Source: Shinisaurus crocodilurus
Taxonomy: Eukaryota > Chordata > Lepidosauria > Squamata > Shinisauridae
Reading direction: 5' to 3'
DNA: 64,000 nt
Assembly: GCA_021292165.1 (NCBI GenBank)
Contig: JAHFWL010001196.1
Location: forward strand, 1,178,001 to 1,242,000
Position numbers and translations under genes: made by a program. Position 1 is the first letter of the stretch; each line of letters starts with the position of its first letter. Positions 17,870-28,296 of the stretch are shown in pieces. The notes below the pieces were generated by a model. The model did no database searches. It was not told the DNA's origin and saw only the letters and a program-made list of their open reading frames with translations.

Positions 17870-18489
17870 GACACGATAATATTTTGTTTCTTTTACTTCC
17901 CCTATTTTAGATAAGAATCCTCTCTCTCTCACCACCCCAATCTGGCTATAGAATGACATCTATACTTCTTTCTGTTCAGTGCATCATATACTTCCTGCTG
18001 CTGTCAAACAGACTTCTCATTGCCAGGGGCAAAGGGAAACTGAAGGAGAAATGAGAGGTGATTGACGGCACGACGTAGAAGGGAATGAAGGGAGAATCTA
18101 TCTGTGCTTCTGCCTCTTCATAAAACACATCCATTCAGGAGTTGCTTGGCAGAGGTCTAGCCGTCAGCGCTGGAAGCCACTCTGGCAGCTAATAATTCTG
18201 TGTTTTGGTTTGATCAATTCTTGATGTGACATTAGGAAAATGAACACTCACCGGGGCTTGCCAAGTCAGTGAGACAGCGATGTTTCAGTGGCGCCCTACT
18301 CCATATGTAAACCGCAGCCTGGTGCCCAGCACCACCTTAACTCCAGTTTTGCAATTCTACAGAGCAATCCATGGTGACTTTACGCATTCACTGTGTGTTT
18401 GTAACTGGTTTGCTTCGGGACTGCTCACTGCAAATGCAACCATTCTGAAGGGTCACCGCCTCCCATGTGAGCCTGCCCATAATGTGTGA
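17870..18489. other. No recognised feature
   Basis: No repeat shared with the rest of the window and no coding signal. The 69-codon frame at 18280-18489 has no recognisable motif. Confidence 0.3.
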
Positions 18490-18850
18490 TTCTCATCAGA
18501 GGCCCTGTTATATATCTCACAAACTAAAGTGGTGAGTTTGGTGGGGACTCAAGACAGGGCCTTTTCTGTATTGGCACCCCAATTGTGGAGCTCCCTCCCC
18601 AGGGAGCTTAGCTTGGTATCCTCTTTACTGTGCTTAAGATGGACAATGAAGACATTTCAGTTCTGTTGAGTTTTTAATGATGTTTAATGCTGCTCTCTAA
18701 ATGTAATATTGCTCCCTTTTTAATATTAACTTTATGGTCCTGATGTTTCTGTTGTTGTTGTTTTCCTGTGATTTTATGCTGATGGTTTGGGGGTTTTACT
18801 GTTGTTTTATTTGGTTACTGTATCACCTCAAGCTCCTATTGTATATTAAA
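18490..18850 (+). mobile_element. Old L2-like LINE 3' end
   Basis: A degraded protein segment reads like the end of the L2-type reverse transcriptase (TRQGLFCIGTPIVELPPQGA-like after correction by eye; GTGGAGCTCCCTCCCCAGGG corresponds to the LWxSLP motif). It is followed by an AT-rich 3' UTR with GTTTTTAATGATGTTTAATGC. It is clearly more diverged than the copies at 4.5 and 9.8 kb. Confidence 0.5.
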
Positions 18851-18862
18851 TCAGCCTTCCCC

Positions 18863-18971
18863 AACCTGACACACTTCGGATGTGTTGGACTACAACACCC
18901 ACCATCGCCACTGGCCATGTTGGCTGGGGATTATAGGAATTGTACATCTGAAAGGCACAAGGTTGGGAATG
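18863..18971. mobile_element. Short palindromic hAT-type element (CAGCCTTCCCCAACCT)
   Basis: The left end CAGCCTTCCCCAACCTG and right end AGGTTGGGAATGGCTG are inverted repeats. The interior has the usual GGATGTGTTGGACTACAACACCC and GGCCATGTTGGCTGGGGATT words. The flanks tattaaat and cattaatt agree at about 6 of 8 positions. Confidence 0.7.
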
Positions 18972-19029
18972 GCTGCATTAATTAATCAATCCCATCGTGC
19001 TATACAGCCATCTCCCCACTCGAGTCTTT

Positions 19030-19242
19030 ATTGATATTTTGCGATGCTGTTCTCCAAACAGAGGTTGTGTACAAAAATGTGTATATTAGTGAAAGTAATG
19101 TACAAAAATGCATTACATTTGGGGAAATTGTTTGCAAAAATGTATATATCAAGCAAAATTTCATACAAAAATATGTCTATTGGGAGAAAGTGCACAAAAA
19201 TGCATATGAAGTTCCATCCAGACTTTTTAAAAAGTTGCAAAT
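19030..19242. mobile_element. GGGATG-3 type AT-rich tandem units
   Basis: Five degenerate units of about 30 bp are each built on ACAAAAATGYATAT followed by a GGGGAAATT-like segment (about 19070, 19100, 19130, 19160, 19190). The same unit occurs at 35120-35330 and, reversed, at about 30000-30160. Confidence 0.6.
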
Positions 19243-19766
19243 ATGGATGTGGGGGGGTGAATCTGATAGAGGGTAAAAATCCAATGGATTTTCACGATTC
19301 AGCGCCCCGGATTCTGGTTTGCCAGCCGTGCACTGGCACCAACTCCACTGTGGTGTGAGTCGAGCCGGCTCATGGATTCTGTCTCTATGATAGGCCATGA
19401 TCTGCACATTAAAAAAAATGCTATGGAAATGTGCGTAATGTACTCAATTTGGGCCCATCAGCACCCAAAGAGCACGTGATCCTTGAGCAGTTTGCACAAA
19501 CTGGCCAATTTTACACAAAGCGCACTAGATCCGCCTGCTTTTTGGTTGTCAATTTGCGCGAAAACGCAAAATACCATGATTTGCGCAAATCTGCTTGGAG
19601 GGTCTAAAAATATATATATATGCACAAACTGCAGCACGTCTTGAAGATGGAAATCCAGGGGGAACACCCCGATTTGGCATGCTTCCAATCATCGGATTGG
19701 AAGCGGGCAGGAAGTCCGTCGAGCTGAAATGAGCTGGACTTCCCAGCGTCAGTCAGCACGCCCCTA
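19243..19766. mobile_element. GGGATG-2 element
   Basis: Same order as 17409-17869: GGTAAAAATCCAATGG, GATTCTGGTTTGCCAGCC, CACTGGCACCAACTCC, GTGAGTCGAGCCGGCTCATGG, alternating TTTGCGCAAA words, GATTTGGCATGCTTCCAATC, GGCAGGAAGTCCGTCGAGC, and a decayed right end CAGCACGCCCCTAA. Confidence 0.7.
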
Positions 19767-19769
19767 AAA

Positions 19770-20131
19770 CTGTTGTGTAAAAGGTACTTCAGGGTTGGGA
19801 AAATGAGAAACCGAGGGATACAGAAATTGACAGATACATCCATCCCTAGGCCAGGGTGAACTGCTAGAATATTCTTAATGCACCCAGCCAGACCCCCTTA
19901 TCAGTGCTATAAATTAAGCATGCTCCAAGCAACTTTAGGGATGAGAGAACCAAGGGTGCCCAAGCTCCCCAAGAACTCTATAGAACTCTATTTCGAAGTG
20001 CGCTGCATCTCACTCCCCTTTTCCTTTGCGACATGTTTTTTTTCTTTTCGTTCGAACAGGGAAAGTGTGCATCTCCATGGACATTTTTCAAAAGTGCACA
20101 CTTCCCCCCATTGCCTAAAGTGTGAAAATGC

Positions 20132-20186
<55 letters not shown>

Positions 20187-21090
20187 TGCATATTACAGCA
20201 TGGATTTCTTAAAAAAAAAAAATTCTCAAAAAATACACAGCTTTGAATGCAATCGTAAGTTTGGGAATCTGCACACTGTTTTTGAGAAATGCCCTCCTGT
20301 TCATGTTCAGGGTTGTGACCGAAGTCAGTTCTGATGGTATGCAAAATTCTCATATATCCCTAGACAGAATGAAGTCGTGTGTGTGTGTGGGAGGGAGTGT
20401 ATCCACACCCTCTGCTACTGCTAGTCATTGCAGGCATCTCTGTATTCTTATTAGTGTCTGATAAGATTTCTACTGGTATTTATTTGGCATTTTCCTGATA
20501 ATAAATAACGATAATCCCCTCATTAATGAAATAACAGGGGTGTCCCCTTTATTAAAGAAATAATAGGCCTCCCCTTATTAAAGAAATAATAGGTCTCCCC
20601 CACTACAACTAATGGAAGTAGTTGTTAGTAATTAACAGTGCAATCGTACGCATGCCTACTCAGAAGTAAGTCTCAGGGCTGACGCCAATAACTGGCATCC
20701 TTCAACAGCTGCTATGGCCCGCTGCTGTCCTCGTGTTCCCCTTTTAGAGAAAAAAAAAATCCTGGCCCACTGCTCCACCCCAGGCAACTATTTTTTTCTC
20801 TATTTCCCACAATACCCCTGCTGTAGCATAGCTCAGTGGCATTGTGGGAATTTAAGGGGTGGCTAGACCCAGCTGTTCAACACTGCTCGGGGCACTGCCT
20901 GCGCAGTCAGGCAAACCTGCCAGGGGCCACTGACAGAAGTGGGGACTGACTATGGAATACTTTGCCAGGGCTCCTCAAATCTCCATCTGAGTCCCATTGA
21001 GTTCAATGAAGTTACTGCAATGTAACTGTGTATAGAGTTGTTCGGGCCACCAAAGTAGTTAACTACCAGCAGAAGTAATTGAGCCATGTA
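19770..21090. other. Mostly unassigned; (ATT)n microsatellite and GGGATG-3 relics
   Basis: A long (TTA)n run lies at about 20132-20186. About 19935-20360 has GGGATGAGAGAACC at the left and ATATCCCTAGACAG at the right, with TTTTTCAAAAGTGCACAC words inside, consistent with an aged GGGATG-3 copy. About 20635-20680 holds GTGCAATCGTACGCATGCC and TACTCAGAAGTAAGTC, a dispersed repeat also at 48452-48500. No genes. Confidence 0.4.
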
Positions 21091-21101
21091 GTTCGAACTA
21101 C

Positions 21102-21516
21102 GGATGTACAGTACGAGAATTTTGTTCCTGTTTGCAAATTACGTGACCGTGTCTCATTTGCAACCCCAAATGCAAACGCAAGCAGGAGTGTGATTCTTGG
21201 GAAATGTTCCCAATTCCCCCAGCTTGGGAATGCATTTGAAAGCCTGCGATTGAGCAAGGGCACATGTCCCAAAATTCCAAAATGTACATGTGCCCCAAAC
21301 AACTACATTTTCATGCTTCCGCTTATGTAGGGGAAGGCACAGTTGAAGGGTGTGCCTGGGAAAGTGTGCCTTTTTCCTGTTAGAAATGCAAACTTTTCCT
21401 CTTTGAATAAAAAAAAAAGTCGCTTGCATTTGGGGGTAAGAACGAGGCAAGACAAGCATCGAGGTGGTGAAAAACAGAGAACCTCAAAATTCAAACATTG
21501 CTCGTTCTCCCATCCC
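21102..21516. mobile_element. GGGATG-3 element with target duplication
   Basis: It starts GGATGTACAGTACGAG and ends TTCTCCCATCCC. The flanks cgaactac (21094-21101) and tgaactac (21517-21524) agree at 7 of 8 bases. The interior words (TTCCTGTTTGCAAATTACG, CCAAAATGTACATGTGCC, GGGAAAGTGTGCC) relate it to 28297-28933. Confidence 0.65.
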
Positions 21517-21874
21517 TGAACTACTTCTTATAAAGTAGCTGCAATTACCATTCAGCTACCTAAAAAGTAGTTTAACTAGTAGTTTATCTTTGGAATGCTT
21601 TCCCAAGGGAAGATTTGAATGGTACTGACCTTGCTTTCATTTCGGTGCCAAATTTGCCAAAGCATTGTATTTTATTTTTTATTGTTAAGTGATTGGTTGA
21701 ATAATTTAATGCCACTTATTTTATAATATTGTTGTTATTATGTATGGTATTTGTCCTTTTATAACATCATGGGCACCACTCTGTGATCCATTGTGGGGTG
21801 AAGGGCAGGTTATAAATTAAAGAAAGAAAGAAAATGAACTACTGCTCTGCAATATTCTCAAGCAGAATTAGTGC

Positions 21875-22220
21875 TAAGGATGTACGAGAAGTTTGTTTCA
21901 GTTTGCAAATCACACAAAAATGCCCCGTTCTGAACCCCAAATTTGAATGGCAGCGCCTGTTCTATGAAAATGTCCACAAATTCCTGAACTTGTGTTCACA
22001 AAACGAGCACTTTAAAAAATGCACAACTTAAAAAAATGGACAACTTTAAAGTTTGCATTTTTTTTAAAGTGAGATTTTTTTAAAAAAATGCACACTTTTA
22101 AAAATCTGTTCTTTTAAATATTTACATTTTCACGCTATGATGATGGGGAAGCACACACATTTAAAAATGTACACTTGAAAGTTGTACATTTTTTAAAGTT
22201 GCGCATTTTTATGTTGGGCA
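21875..22220. mobile_element. GGGATG-3 element, partial
   Basis: AAGGATGTACGAGAAGTTTG and TCAGTTTGCAAATCACAC open it like the copy at 21102. It then has repeated GCACTTTAAAAAATGCACAAC-type units with inverted counterparts. The right end is not clear. Confidence 0.5.
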
Positions 22221-22264
22221 GCATGTAGACAGACATAGGATTTTTTGGAGACCCAGTTACAAGG

Positions 22265-22830
22265 TAGGGATGTAGCCGAGTAGCCCGGCAGACAGGAGCA
22301 AGGCCCGAACTGGGCCTACTCGTGTCCGCTGGGCTACTCAGCCACCCGCGCGGCACTGCGGAGAGCCTGCCTCCCCGTCCGCTGGTCCCGTCGTGTCACT
22401 TCCGGCGCAGAGGAAGTGATGTGACGGGACCCTGCTCCGTCGCGCTGGACCCCCGCGCTCTGTTTTTGGTGAGGGAAACCAGGACAAGCCCTGTTGCCCT
22501 GATTCCTCCCGCCAAAACAGAGTGCGGGCGGGGGTCCAGCGCGCTGGAGCAGTGGCTCCGGTGGCGGCGGAGGCGCACAGCGGTGCAGGACCAGGTAGGA
22601 CAATGGCGGGGGCGGGGGCAGTGGGGGGGTCCTCTGGTGGTGGCAGCAGTAGCGGGGGGCAGGGGGTCCTCCGGCGGCGGCAGCAGCGGTGGCTCGAGCG
22701 GCTCGAGCAGCACGGAGAACGCTCTGCGCCTCTCTGAAGAGTGAGATCGGGCCGCCGCCACTCGCGGGGGGCTGAGCCCGGAGCGAGCCTCCAGCCGACT
22801 CCAGGCTTGGCCCCACCACTAGTTGTAAAA
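22265..22830. mobile_element. GC-rich element with GGGATG left end (GGGATG-4-like)
   Basis: It begins TAGGGATGTAGCCGAGTAGCC. The next 550 bp is very rich in GC and CpG, with CGCGCTGGACCCCCGCGCTC mirrored by GGGTCCAGCGCGCTGG near 22440-22545, so part folds back. Proline/glycine-rich frames on both strands come from the composition. It looks like a CpG island, but the transposon-like left end makes a mobile origin more likely than a gene promoter. Confidence 0.45.
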
Positions 22831-22899
22831 CATCTTCGACTTCATCGCTGGGGATGCACACGCAGACCCCCCCCTTCCCCCCTTGCAGGTGGCGTGGAA

Positions 22900-23145
22900 A
22901 GAAGAACCATGCTGGCTGCTTATCTGAGGTCGCCCTCGGAGGAGGGGTTAGGGGGCGTTCCAGGGGCATTCCACCTCCCATCTGAAACACCTCAACTAGA
23001 CAGCCAAAATCGGCTATCCAGCTGAGTTGCAGGGCGAGAGGAGCACGGAGGTGATCTTCACCTCCACACTCCTCCTGCCCGCCATAGGATGCCCATAATC
23101 CTCTAAGGTGGAAGAGTTATGGGCAACCCGACTGGATTGTGCCCT
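22900..23145 (-). mobile_element. Family G element fragment (GC-rich, CTCCTCCTGCCC)
   Basis: On the minus strand it follows the order of 31157-31940 and 34200-34650: GCACAATCCAGTCGGG, GGGCATCCTATGGCGGGCAGG, AGGTGATCTCC-like block, TGCCCTGCAACTCAGCTGGA, GATTTTGGCTGTCTAG. The outer end GGATTGTGCC is present at about 23133-23142. Confidence 0.6.
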
Positions 23146-24130
23146 CAGTCAATGAGAGAAAAGTGAGCACTTCTGAAAAATGTCCATGTTTTTCCATTTG
23201 GCCGAACAAAACAAACAAACAACAACAAAAAACAGGTCACGAATGAGAACCGGAGGGCGCTGAACTGAGCTTCGAAGTAAAGTGCTGAGACTTTTGGCGA
23301 GCTGGAGCTTCCCCGTTTCTCCCATCCCTGAATTTGGCACAGGAGCGGCACACACACCCAAGCCAACGATTGCTGGCATGATCGTTCAAATGGTGACCAC
23401 AATGGACTTTGTGCATTGCAAAAATTAATGCCCATGGAATTACTGTTGAACTAAGTAACAGTAATATGTTTTGCTTGGCCGAGGAGTTGCTAAGTTATTG
23501 ATCCATTTGTGCCTGTGTGTCCTGCTGTATTCTGGTTCCCACCCAACTCCCTTTGGCACTGCAATGACTTTGCAGCCAGTTCTAATCTCGCTGAAACTGG
23601 TACAATGGGATGGTGTCATTTGAGGAGTATCGTCAGTCAGGTTTGTTGGCAATGAACAGTGACGAGGAGCTGGCCTCTCAATTTTGTCATGCTGCACATT
23701 TTATTTCCTTGCCTGCCAGCGTGTCTCCCGATAGCCTCAACATTACACAATTGACGGCTCATGAAGGCATCAGTTCTGACAATCCTATCTGGAGCTGGAG
23801 AGGAGTCCATGCTATGCGAGGACCAAAGGAAGGTTAGAGGGAACTTGGCATGCCTAAAGCTTTGGACAGTCTCCTCTTGCTCTGGGTTTCAGTATCAATC
23901 TATTGTCTCAAAAAAAAAAAATGCTTATGATTTGCCAGTGCCCTTCTGTGTGTGCTGTAGCCAAATGCCCTTGGTGTATCTGTCACCCAACTCTTGCCCT
24001 CCAAATTCTGTGCAGAGCACAGCTGAGGTCTTCAAATCCATGTTCGGCCTAGTTCCCATTAAGCCTTCTCTTTGTGTGGGATCAGAATGAAACAACTTTC
24101 CTGGAACAATGGGGATGATACCTAAAGAGG
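23146..24130. other. No recognised feature except a possible GGGATG-3 relic
   Basis: About 23150-23330 has AAGTGAGCACTTCTGAAAAATG and ends TCTCCCATCCCTGAA, like the right part of GGGATG-3. The remainder is unassigned. Confidence 0.3.
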
Positions 24131-24136
24131 AGAGGA

Positions 24137-24300
24137 GGGAGATGAAAGGGAGCATAGGGCCATTCCACCAGCCCTGCCGAAATGCCGTTCTCCTGAAGGC
24201 TCCTCCTCTCTCAACTGCCACCGCCACCAGCCATTCCAACAGGCTGAGAGGAGGGAGATGAGAGGGAGTGCAGGGCCATTCCACCAGCCCTGCCAGGAGT
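24137..24300 (+). repeat. Local direct repeat of about 45 bp
   Basis: GGGAGATGAAAGGGAGCATA...CCACCAGCCCTGCC (24137-24176) recurs as GGGAGATGAGAGGGAGTGCA...CCACCAGCCCTGCC (24255-24295). The second copy runs straight into the retroposon 3' end at 24273, so the duplication may involve that insertion. Confidence 0.6.
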
Positions 24301-24460
24301 ATTAATATTCCCCCTTCTTCCTTCCCCATTCCTTTTTCCTTGTGTGTCGTGTCTTTTTAGATTGTAAGCCTGCAGGCAGGGACCGTCTTGTTAATTGCTG
24401 TAAACCGCCCAGAGAGCTTCGGCTATTGGGCGGTATAAAAAGGAAATAAATAAATAAGTA
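24273..24460 (+). mobile_element. Retroposon 3' end (AACCGCCCAGAGAGCTTCGG family)
   Basis: The second copy of the sequence described at 16608-16800, with the tail TATAAAAAGGAAATAAATAAATAA. The two copies are close in sequence. Confidence 0.75.
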
Positions 24461-24483
24461 GGCAAGCCTTGCTTGTTTCAGGC

Positions 24484-24890
24484 AAGGATGTGCACTTTAT
24501 TTGAATGAATTTGCCCAATTCACAATTCCCGAACCCAAAGGTAGACCCGAATGCAATTTGTGGTCAGGAATCCATACGTTTCTGAGCTTGCGATGCACTC
24601 TGCAAGGGGGGGGGAGTGTTTGACAATGTAGCGCTGGAAACCAGAAGTCACTTACCTCAGCTCAGCTTGCGGGAACGCGAGTCGAGCCGGGGAAAACGTG
24701 GGGTGAGTGGAGCTCGGGGGGGTGTGTGTCGAGCCAGGCACACATTTGAAAAAATGTGCAAAATGCTCAGAAACACACTTCAGTCAATGGATGCATGCCG
24801 AAAATGTGTATGTTTTGAAATGCGCACAAAATGTGTACATTAATGCATACATTAATGTCCACATTGCAAAAAACTTGTACAGATTTCCAT
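24484..24890. mobile_element. GGGATG-3 copy containing a reversed GGGATG-1 fragment
   Basis: AAGGATGTGCACTTTATTTG at the left and repeated AAAATGTGTACATTAATGCATAC at the right are GGGATG-3 features. Between them 24605-24735 is GGGATG-1 in the minus orientation (TAGCGCTGGAAACCAGAAG, CTTGCGGGAACGCGAGTCGAG, GGAGCTCGGGGGG). A GGGATG-1 copy in the plus orientation follows immediately. Confidence 0.55.
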
Positions 24891-25285
24891 TTATAGGGAT
24901 GTGTGCAGAGCTTGAATGAGAGGTGGAAGTCCAGTGAACTCGCCTGGCTCGACACACCCACACCCGAGCTCCACTCACCCAATGTTTTCCCCGGCTCGAC
25001 TCGCGTTCCCGCAAGCTGAGCTGAGGTAAGCGACTTCTGGTTTCCAGCGCTACATTGTTTACGTAGAAAATGGTGTAAGATACATTGAAAATGGCCACGA
25101 TTTGCATAATTTGTGCAAATCGCTGCCTAATTCGCGCAAATTGTGGCCATTTTTAATGCATTTTACGCTATTTTTCATGTAAACAATGTAAAGCTGGGGA
25201 CCCAGAAGTCCGGCGAGCACCTCAACTGGCTCGTGCGCTGTGAGTCGAGTGTCAGGCGGGTCGCCCACCCCTATAAATAAATTAA
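24891..25285. mobile_element. GGGATG-1 element, foldback copy
   Basis: It starts TAGGGATGTGTGCAGAGC and ends GGGTCGCCCACCCCTA. The centre is a hairpin: GCGCTACATTGTTTACGTAG...AAATGGCCACGATTTG against CAAATTGTGGCCATTTTTAA...CATGTAAACAATGTAAAGC. The right subterminal region carries GTGAGTCGAGTG. Non-coding. Confidence 0.75.
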
Positions 25286-25420
25286 ATTGGAAGCCCATGC
25301 ATAAATGGGATGGAATAAGCCAAACCTCAAAAACTAACCAAGATTGACAGATCCATCTGCCCCCAGTTTCAGAAGCAGTTTGGTGTAAATCAGCATTGCT
25401 GTTGACTTTCCTTCCCTTAT

Positions 25421-25560
25421 ATCAGCCTTCCTTAAGTTGGTGCCCTCTGAATGTTTTGGACTGAAACTCCCAGAAGCCTCTGCCAGCATGGACAATTGTC
25501 AGGAATGCTGGAACTTGGGAGTGGTAGTCCTAAACATCTGTAGGGCACCAGCTGGGGGGC
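25421..25560. mobile_element. Short palindromic hAT-type element, aged
   Basis: TATCAGCCTTCCTTAAGTTGG, CTGAATGTTTTGGACTG, CAGCATGGACAATTGTCAGG and GTAGTCCTAAACATCTGTAG are the words of the CAGCCTTCCCCAACCT family. The right terminus is degraded. Confidence 0.55.
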
Positions 25561-25564
25561 CCCT

Positions 25565-26280
25565 CCAGTTACTTCTATGCCAAAGGAATTCCCATAGTAT
25601 TCATAATTTTGGCCTAGTTCTCACTGTTTCTGGGTTGTATCACATCAAGAGGGAGATGAACTGATGGACGCTTTGCCCCAACAAAAATATTCCCTGCACT
25701 CAGCTAGTAACTAGCTTGTCAAGGGAGAAGATTCCAGCCAAGCCTTCTTCTTGACATCTAGACTTCTGTCTTCAGGGGATTAATCATTCAGTTATGTGAA
25801 GAGCATTTGGCCACATGACACCCCCACACACACAGTCTGAAGTGGTAGGGTCCTGAATCATGTTTATCACCACAAGGGAAACTAGGCACCCTTCCTGTCT
25901 TCATTCTCCGAACATGACCACTTTAATGCCAGGAGGGAACAGGAATGTCACAGGTAATCAAAAAGTGGTGCTCATACTAGTGAACACCTCTGAGAGTTTA
26001 CTCATGAGTAGATGTGGTGAGCAGGTTAAGTTCAGGACCCTGCTCAGTCCGCACCTCATGTCCTAGCTTCTGGTTTCACCTTCTCCCCCTTTCCCCAAAA
26101 GATACCCAGATGAATGCGGAGCAGGAAAATGTGGAAGTGGTAATGAAGAAGGTGGAGGCTCCATCTACATGTTCCAGTATGCCTGGCAGAACTGTAATGC
26201 TATGTGCATCCATTTCCACTGAGCAGGAAGCTCTCCTTGGTGGAGATGGATGCGTTTAGAGACATGATCTTGCCAGTCAC
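25565..26280. other. No recognised feature
   Basis: No shared repeat. The short frames at 25860-26066 and 26014-26259 have no recognisable domain. Confidence 0.3.
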
Positions 26281-26287
26281 ACTAGAA

Positions 26288-26355
26288 CAGTGTTCTCCAA
26301 CCTTGGGTCCCCAGATGTTTTTGGCCTACAACTCCCAGCATGCCCCAGCCAGCGT
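26288..26355. mobile_element. Left half of a hAT element (CTCCAACCTTGGG group)
   Basis: CAGTGTTCTCCAACCTTGGG, CCCCAGATGTTTTTGGCC and CTACAACTCCCAGCATGCC match the left half of the complete element at 50870-51005. It is cut at about 26355 by GGGATG-1 sequence. Confidence 0.65.
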
Positions 26356-26577
26356 AGCGATTTGCTATTCGTGGCTGTTTAAAGGTGGTTTTCCATTGTA
26401 TTTACATAAAAGACGCAGCACCGGGGACCCAGAAGTGATGCACTGGGGAACCGGAAGTACACAAGAGCACCTCACTGAGTGCCTCGGCTGGCGCGAGGCG
26501 AGGCGCAAGGCGGATAGTGTAGCGGGGGTGCTCGCTGACCGTCCGGCGAGTTGGGGGTGGGCAGTTTGCCCCCCCTA
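26356..26577. mobile_element. GGGATG-1 fragment, right part
   Basis: GTATTTACATAAAAGACGCAGC, ACCGGGGACCCAGAAGTG, GCGAGGCGCAAGGCGG and GTCCGGCGAGTTGGGGGTGG follow the right side of GGGATG-1 copies such as 14268-14820. The end GTTTGCCCCCCCTAG replaces GCCCATCCCTA. Confidence 0.55.
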
Positions 26578-26961
26578 GAATAGATGAGCCTGAGCTAGAT
26601 GGAGCAGAGCTCAGTGGGAGGGTGCATGCTATGCAGAAAGGAAGTCCCATCTTCAATCTCCAGTAGGAGGACCTTGGGGCTGCTACTGGACAGAGCAGAC
26701 AATACCAGGCACTGACCCAATTCAGTATAAAGCAGCTGTCACACCTCCACACTGCACACACATACACAACAACTTCCAAATGTGGGCAAATCCGTGCATA
26801 ATGTCTACTTTTCCTTTAGTAGTTGGTGGCCCTTAACAGCAGTCAAGGTGGCATATATTGTTCGGGCTGAGGGGGTTCCTTGACGTTACCTTGTTTTTTA
26901 AAAATGGAATGGGATGATGGTGATGATGATTGATGGATGGATCGATTTCATTTCATTTCAT

Positions 26962-27190
26962 TGTGGCGTAGTGGTGAGAGTGCCGGACTGGGACTCGGGA
27001 GATCCGGGTTCTAGCCCCCGCTCGGCCATGAAACCCACTGGGTGACTTTGGGCCAGTCACTGACTCTCAGCCTAACCTACCTCACAGGGTTGTTGTGAGG
27101 GAAAAATGGAGAGGAGGAGGAGGATTATGTAAGCCGCCTTGGGTTCCTTGCAGGAAAAAAGGCGGGGTATAAATATAATAAGTAAAATAA
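26962..27190 (+). mobile_element. tRNA-derived SINE (squamate type)
   Basis: The head is GTGGCGTAGTGGTGAGAGTG with the B-box-like GATCCGGGTTCTAGCCCC intact. The body is GGTGACTTTGGGCCAGTCAC and CACAGGGTTGTTGTGAGG, then (GGA)n and the tail TAAGCCGCCTTGGGTTCC, GGCGGGGTATAAATATAATAA. It has better-preserved pol III boxes than the copy at 13200. Confidence 0.88.
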
Positions 27191-27300
27191 ATAAATTTCT
27201 ATACTGCCCAATACCCGAAACTCTCTGGGTGGTTCACAGCAATTCATAAAACACAGATACAATAATAAAAATACAGCATAAAATGCAGATGCAATATTTA
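27191..27300 (-). mobile_element. Retroposon 3' end, minus strand
   Basis: AATTTCTATACTGCCCAATACC, GAAACTCTCTGGGTGGTTCACA is the reverse complement of the AACCGCCCAGAGAGCTTCGG family (see 16608). It abuts the SINE tail. Confidence 0.65.
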
Positions 27301-27374
27301 GGGAGGCTTTGGAAGGGCTCCTCTATGCTACAAATTTAATTTTACCAATCCAAACTTATCCTGATGGAATAGAA

Positions 27375-27530
27375 TAAGAGCATCAGTACATAAGAAGATA
27401 CGTAATGGATCAGACCAAAGTCCTATTATCTAGTCTGGCACCCTGTGCCCCCATTGGCCAAGCAGATACCCACAGAAATATCGACAAGCAGGACATGAGT
27501 GCGAGAGCACCCTCTTATTACCTCCTTGGT
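27375..27530 (+). mobile_element. Dispersed repeat (GGATCAGACCAAAG family)
   Basis: CATAAGAAGATACG, GGATCAGACCAAAGTCC, TATCTAGTCTGGCACCC, CATTGGCCAAGCAGATACCC and ACAAGCAGGACATGAGTGCG are in the same order as 63845-64000 and the reverse of 8185-8440. Confidence 0.7.
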
Positions 27531-28288
27531 GGACCATTAAAAACACACAAAGGCAATGGAGGATCTATTGATCACCGAAATTGCATTCACCAGTTTTTAC
27601 CACCATCAACCAAAATGTATGTCTGAAATCAGTTTAGGGAAGGAGTGAGTCTTTTAATTAAAACAGTCTGTTATGATGAATCTGTTATTACAAAGTCTTA
27701 CCTATGTAAAACATTAATAATACAAATTTCATTTGTTTATGTCAGCGTTGAGCATTAATTTTTAATGGCACAATGTATGAGTTATGAAAGGCATTAATGC
27801 AAAACAAATCACCAACTGAGCAGGGAGAGAAAAATCTCTTCCCCCCCCCCCCCGCTTTTTAGGGCAAGCAGCAGGAATAAAATATTATTGAGATTCAGTC
27901 TAGGAAAATCAGCTATCTCTGTGTGTTTCTATTTATTTATTTATTTCAGAGGGACTTGAATTGCAATTTTTAAAAAGTCCAATGAAACCTGAGGCTTTAT
28001 AAACCTACTTAACACCAGCTCTTAATTGTAACAAGGATGGTGTCTGTTTCTTCAACCAATCAGAGTGCTTGTTGGGACCTCAAAATAAATACTTTACATG
28101 ATTATACTGTCATCCTCATGGAACATTCAAGGGAGAACATAGATCCAATGTAGTCAGCAGATGTAACAACATAATATATCCATCCAGGGCTTGCAGGATT
28201 GCAGTTGAAGTCACCTTGTGCCAATATGAGATAGCAAGGACAACTTGACCCGACCCCGACCTGTACATTGGTCTGTGGGTAGATTATT
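27531..28288. other. No recognised feature
   Basis: AT-rich; a C-run at 27841-27853. No shared repeat or coding motif was seen. Confidence 0.3.
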
Positions 28289-28296
28289 GTTGGGAG

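Noticed and set aside
22300..22830. CpG island acting as a gene promoter
   Set aside because: No exon, splice pattern or coding frame follows on either strand, and the left edge coincides with a GGGATG terminus.
22334..22990. 218-codon minus-strand frame, Pro/Ala-rich, in the GC-rich segment
   Set aside because: Long frames are expected by chance at this GC content. It has no recognisable domain and the segment starts like a transposon.
26962..27040. A functional tRNA gene
   Set aside because: The A- and B-box-like words belong to a SINE head. There is no cloverleaf with an acceptor stem, and a SINE body and tail follow.
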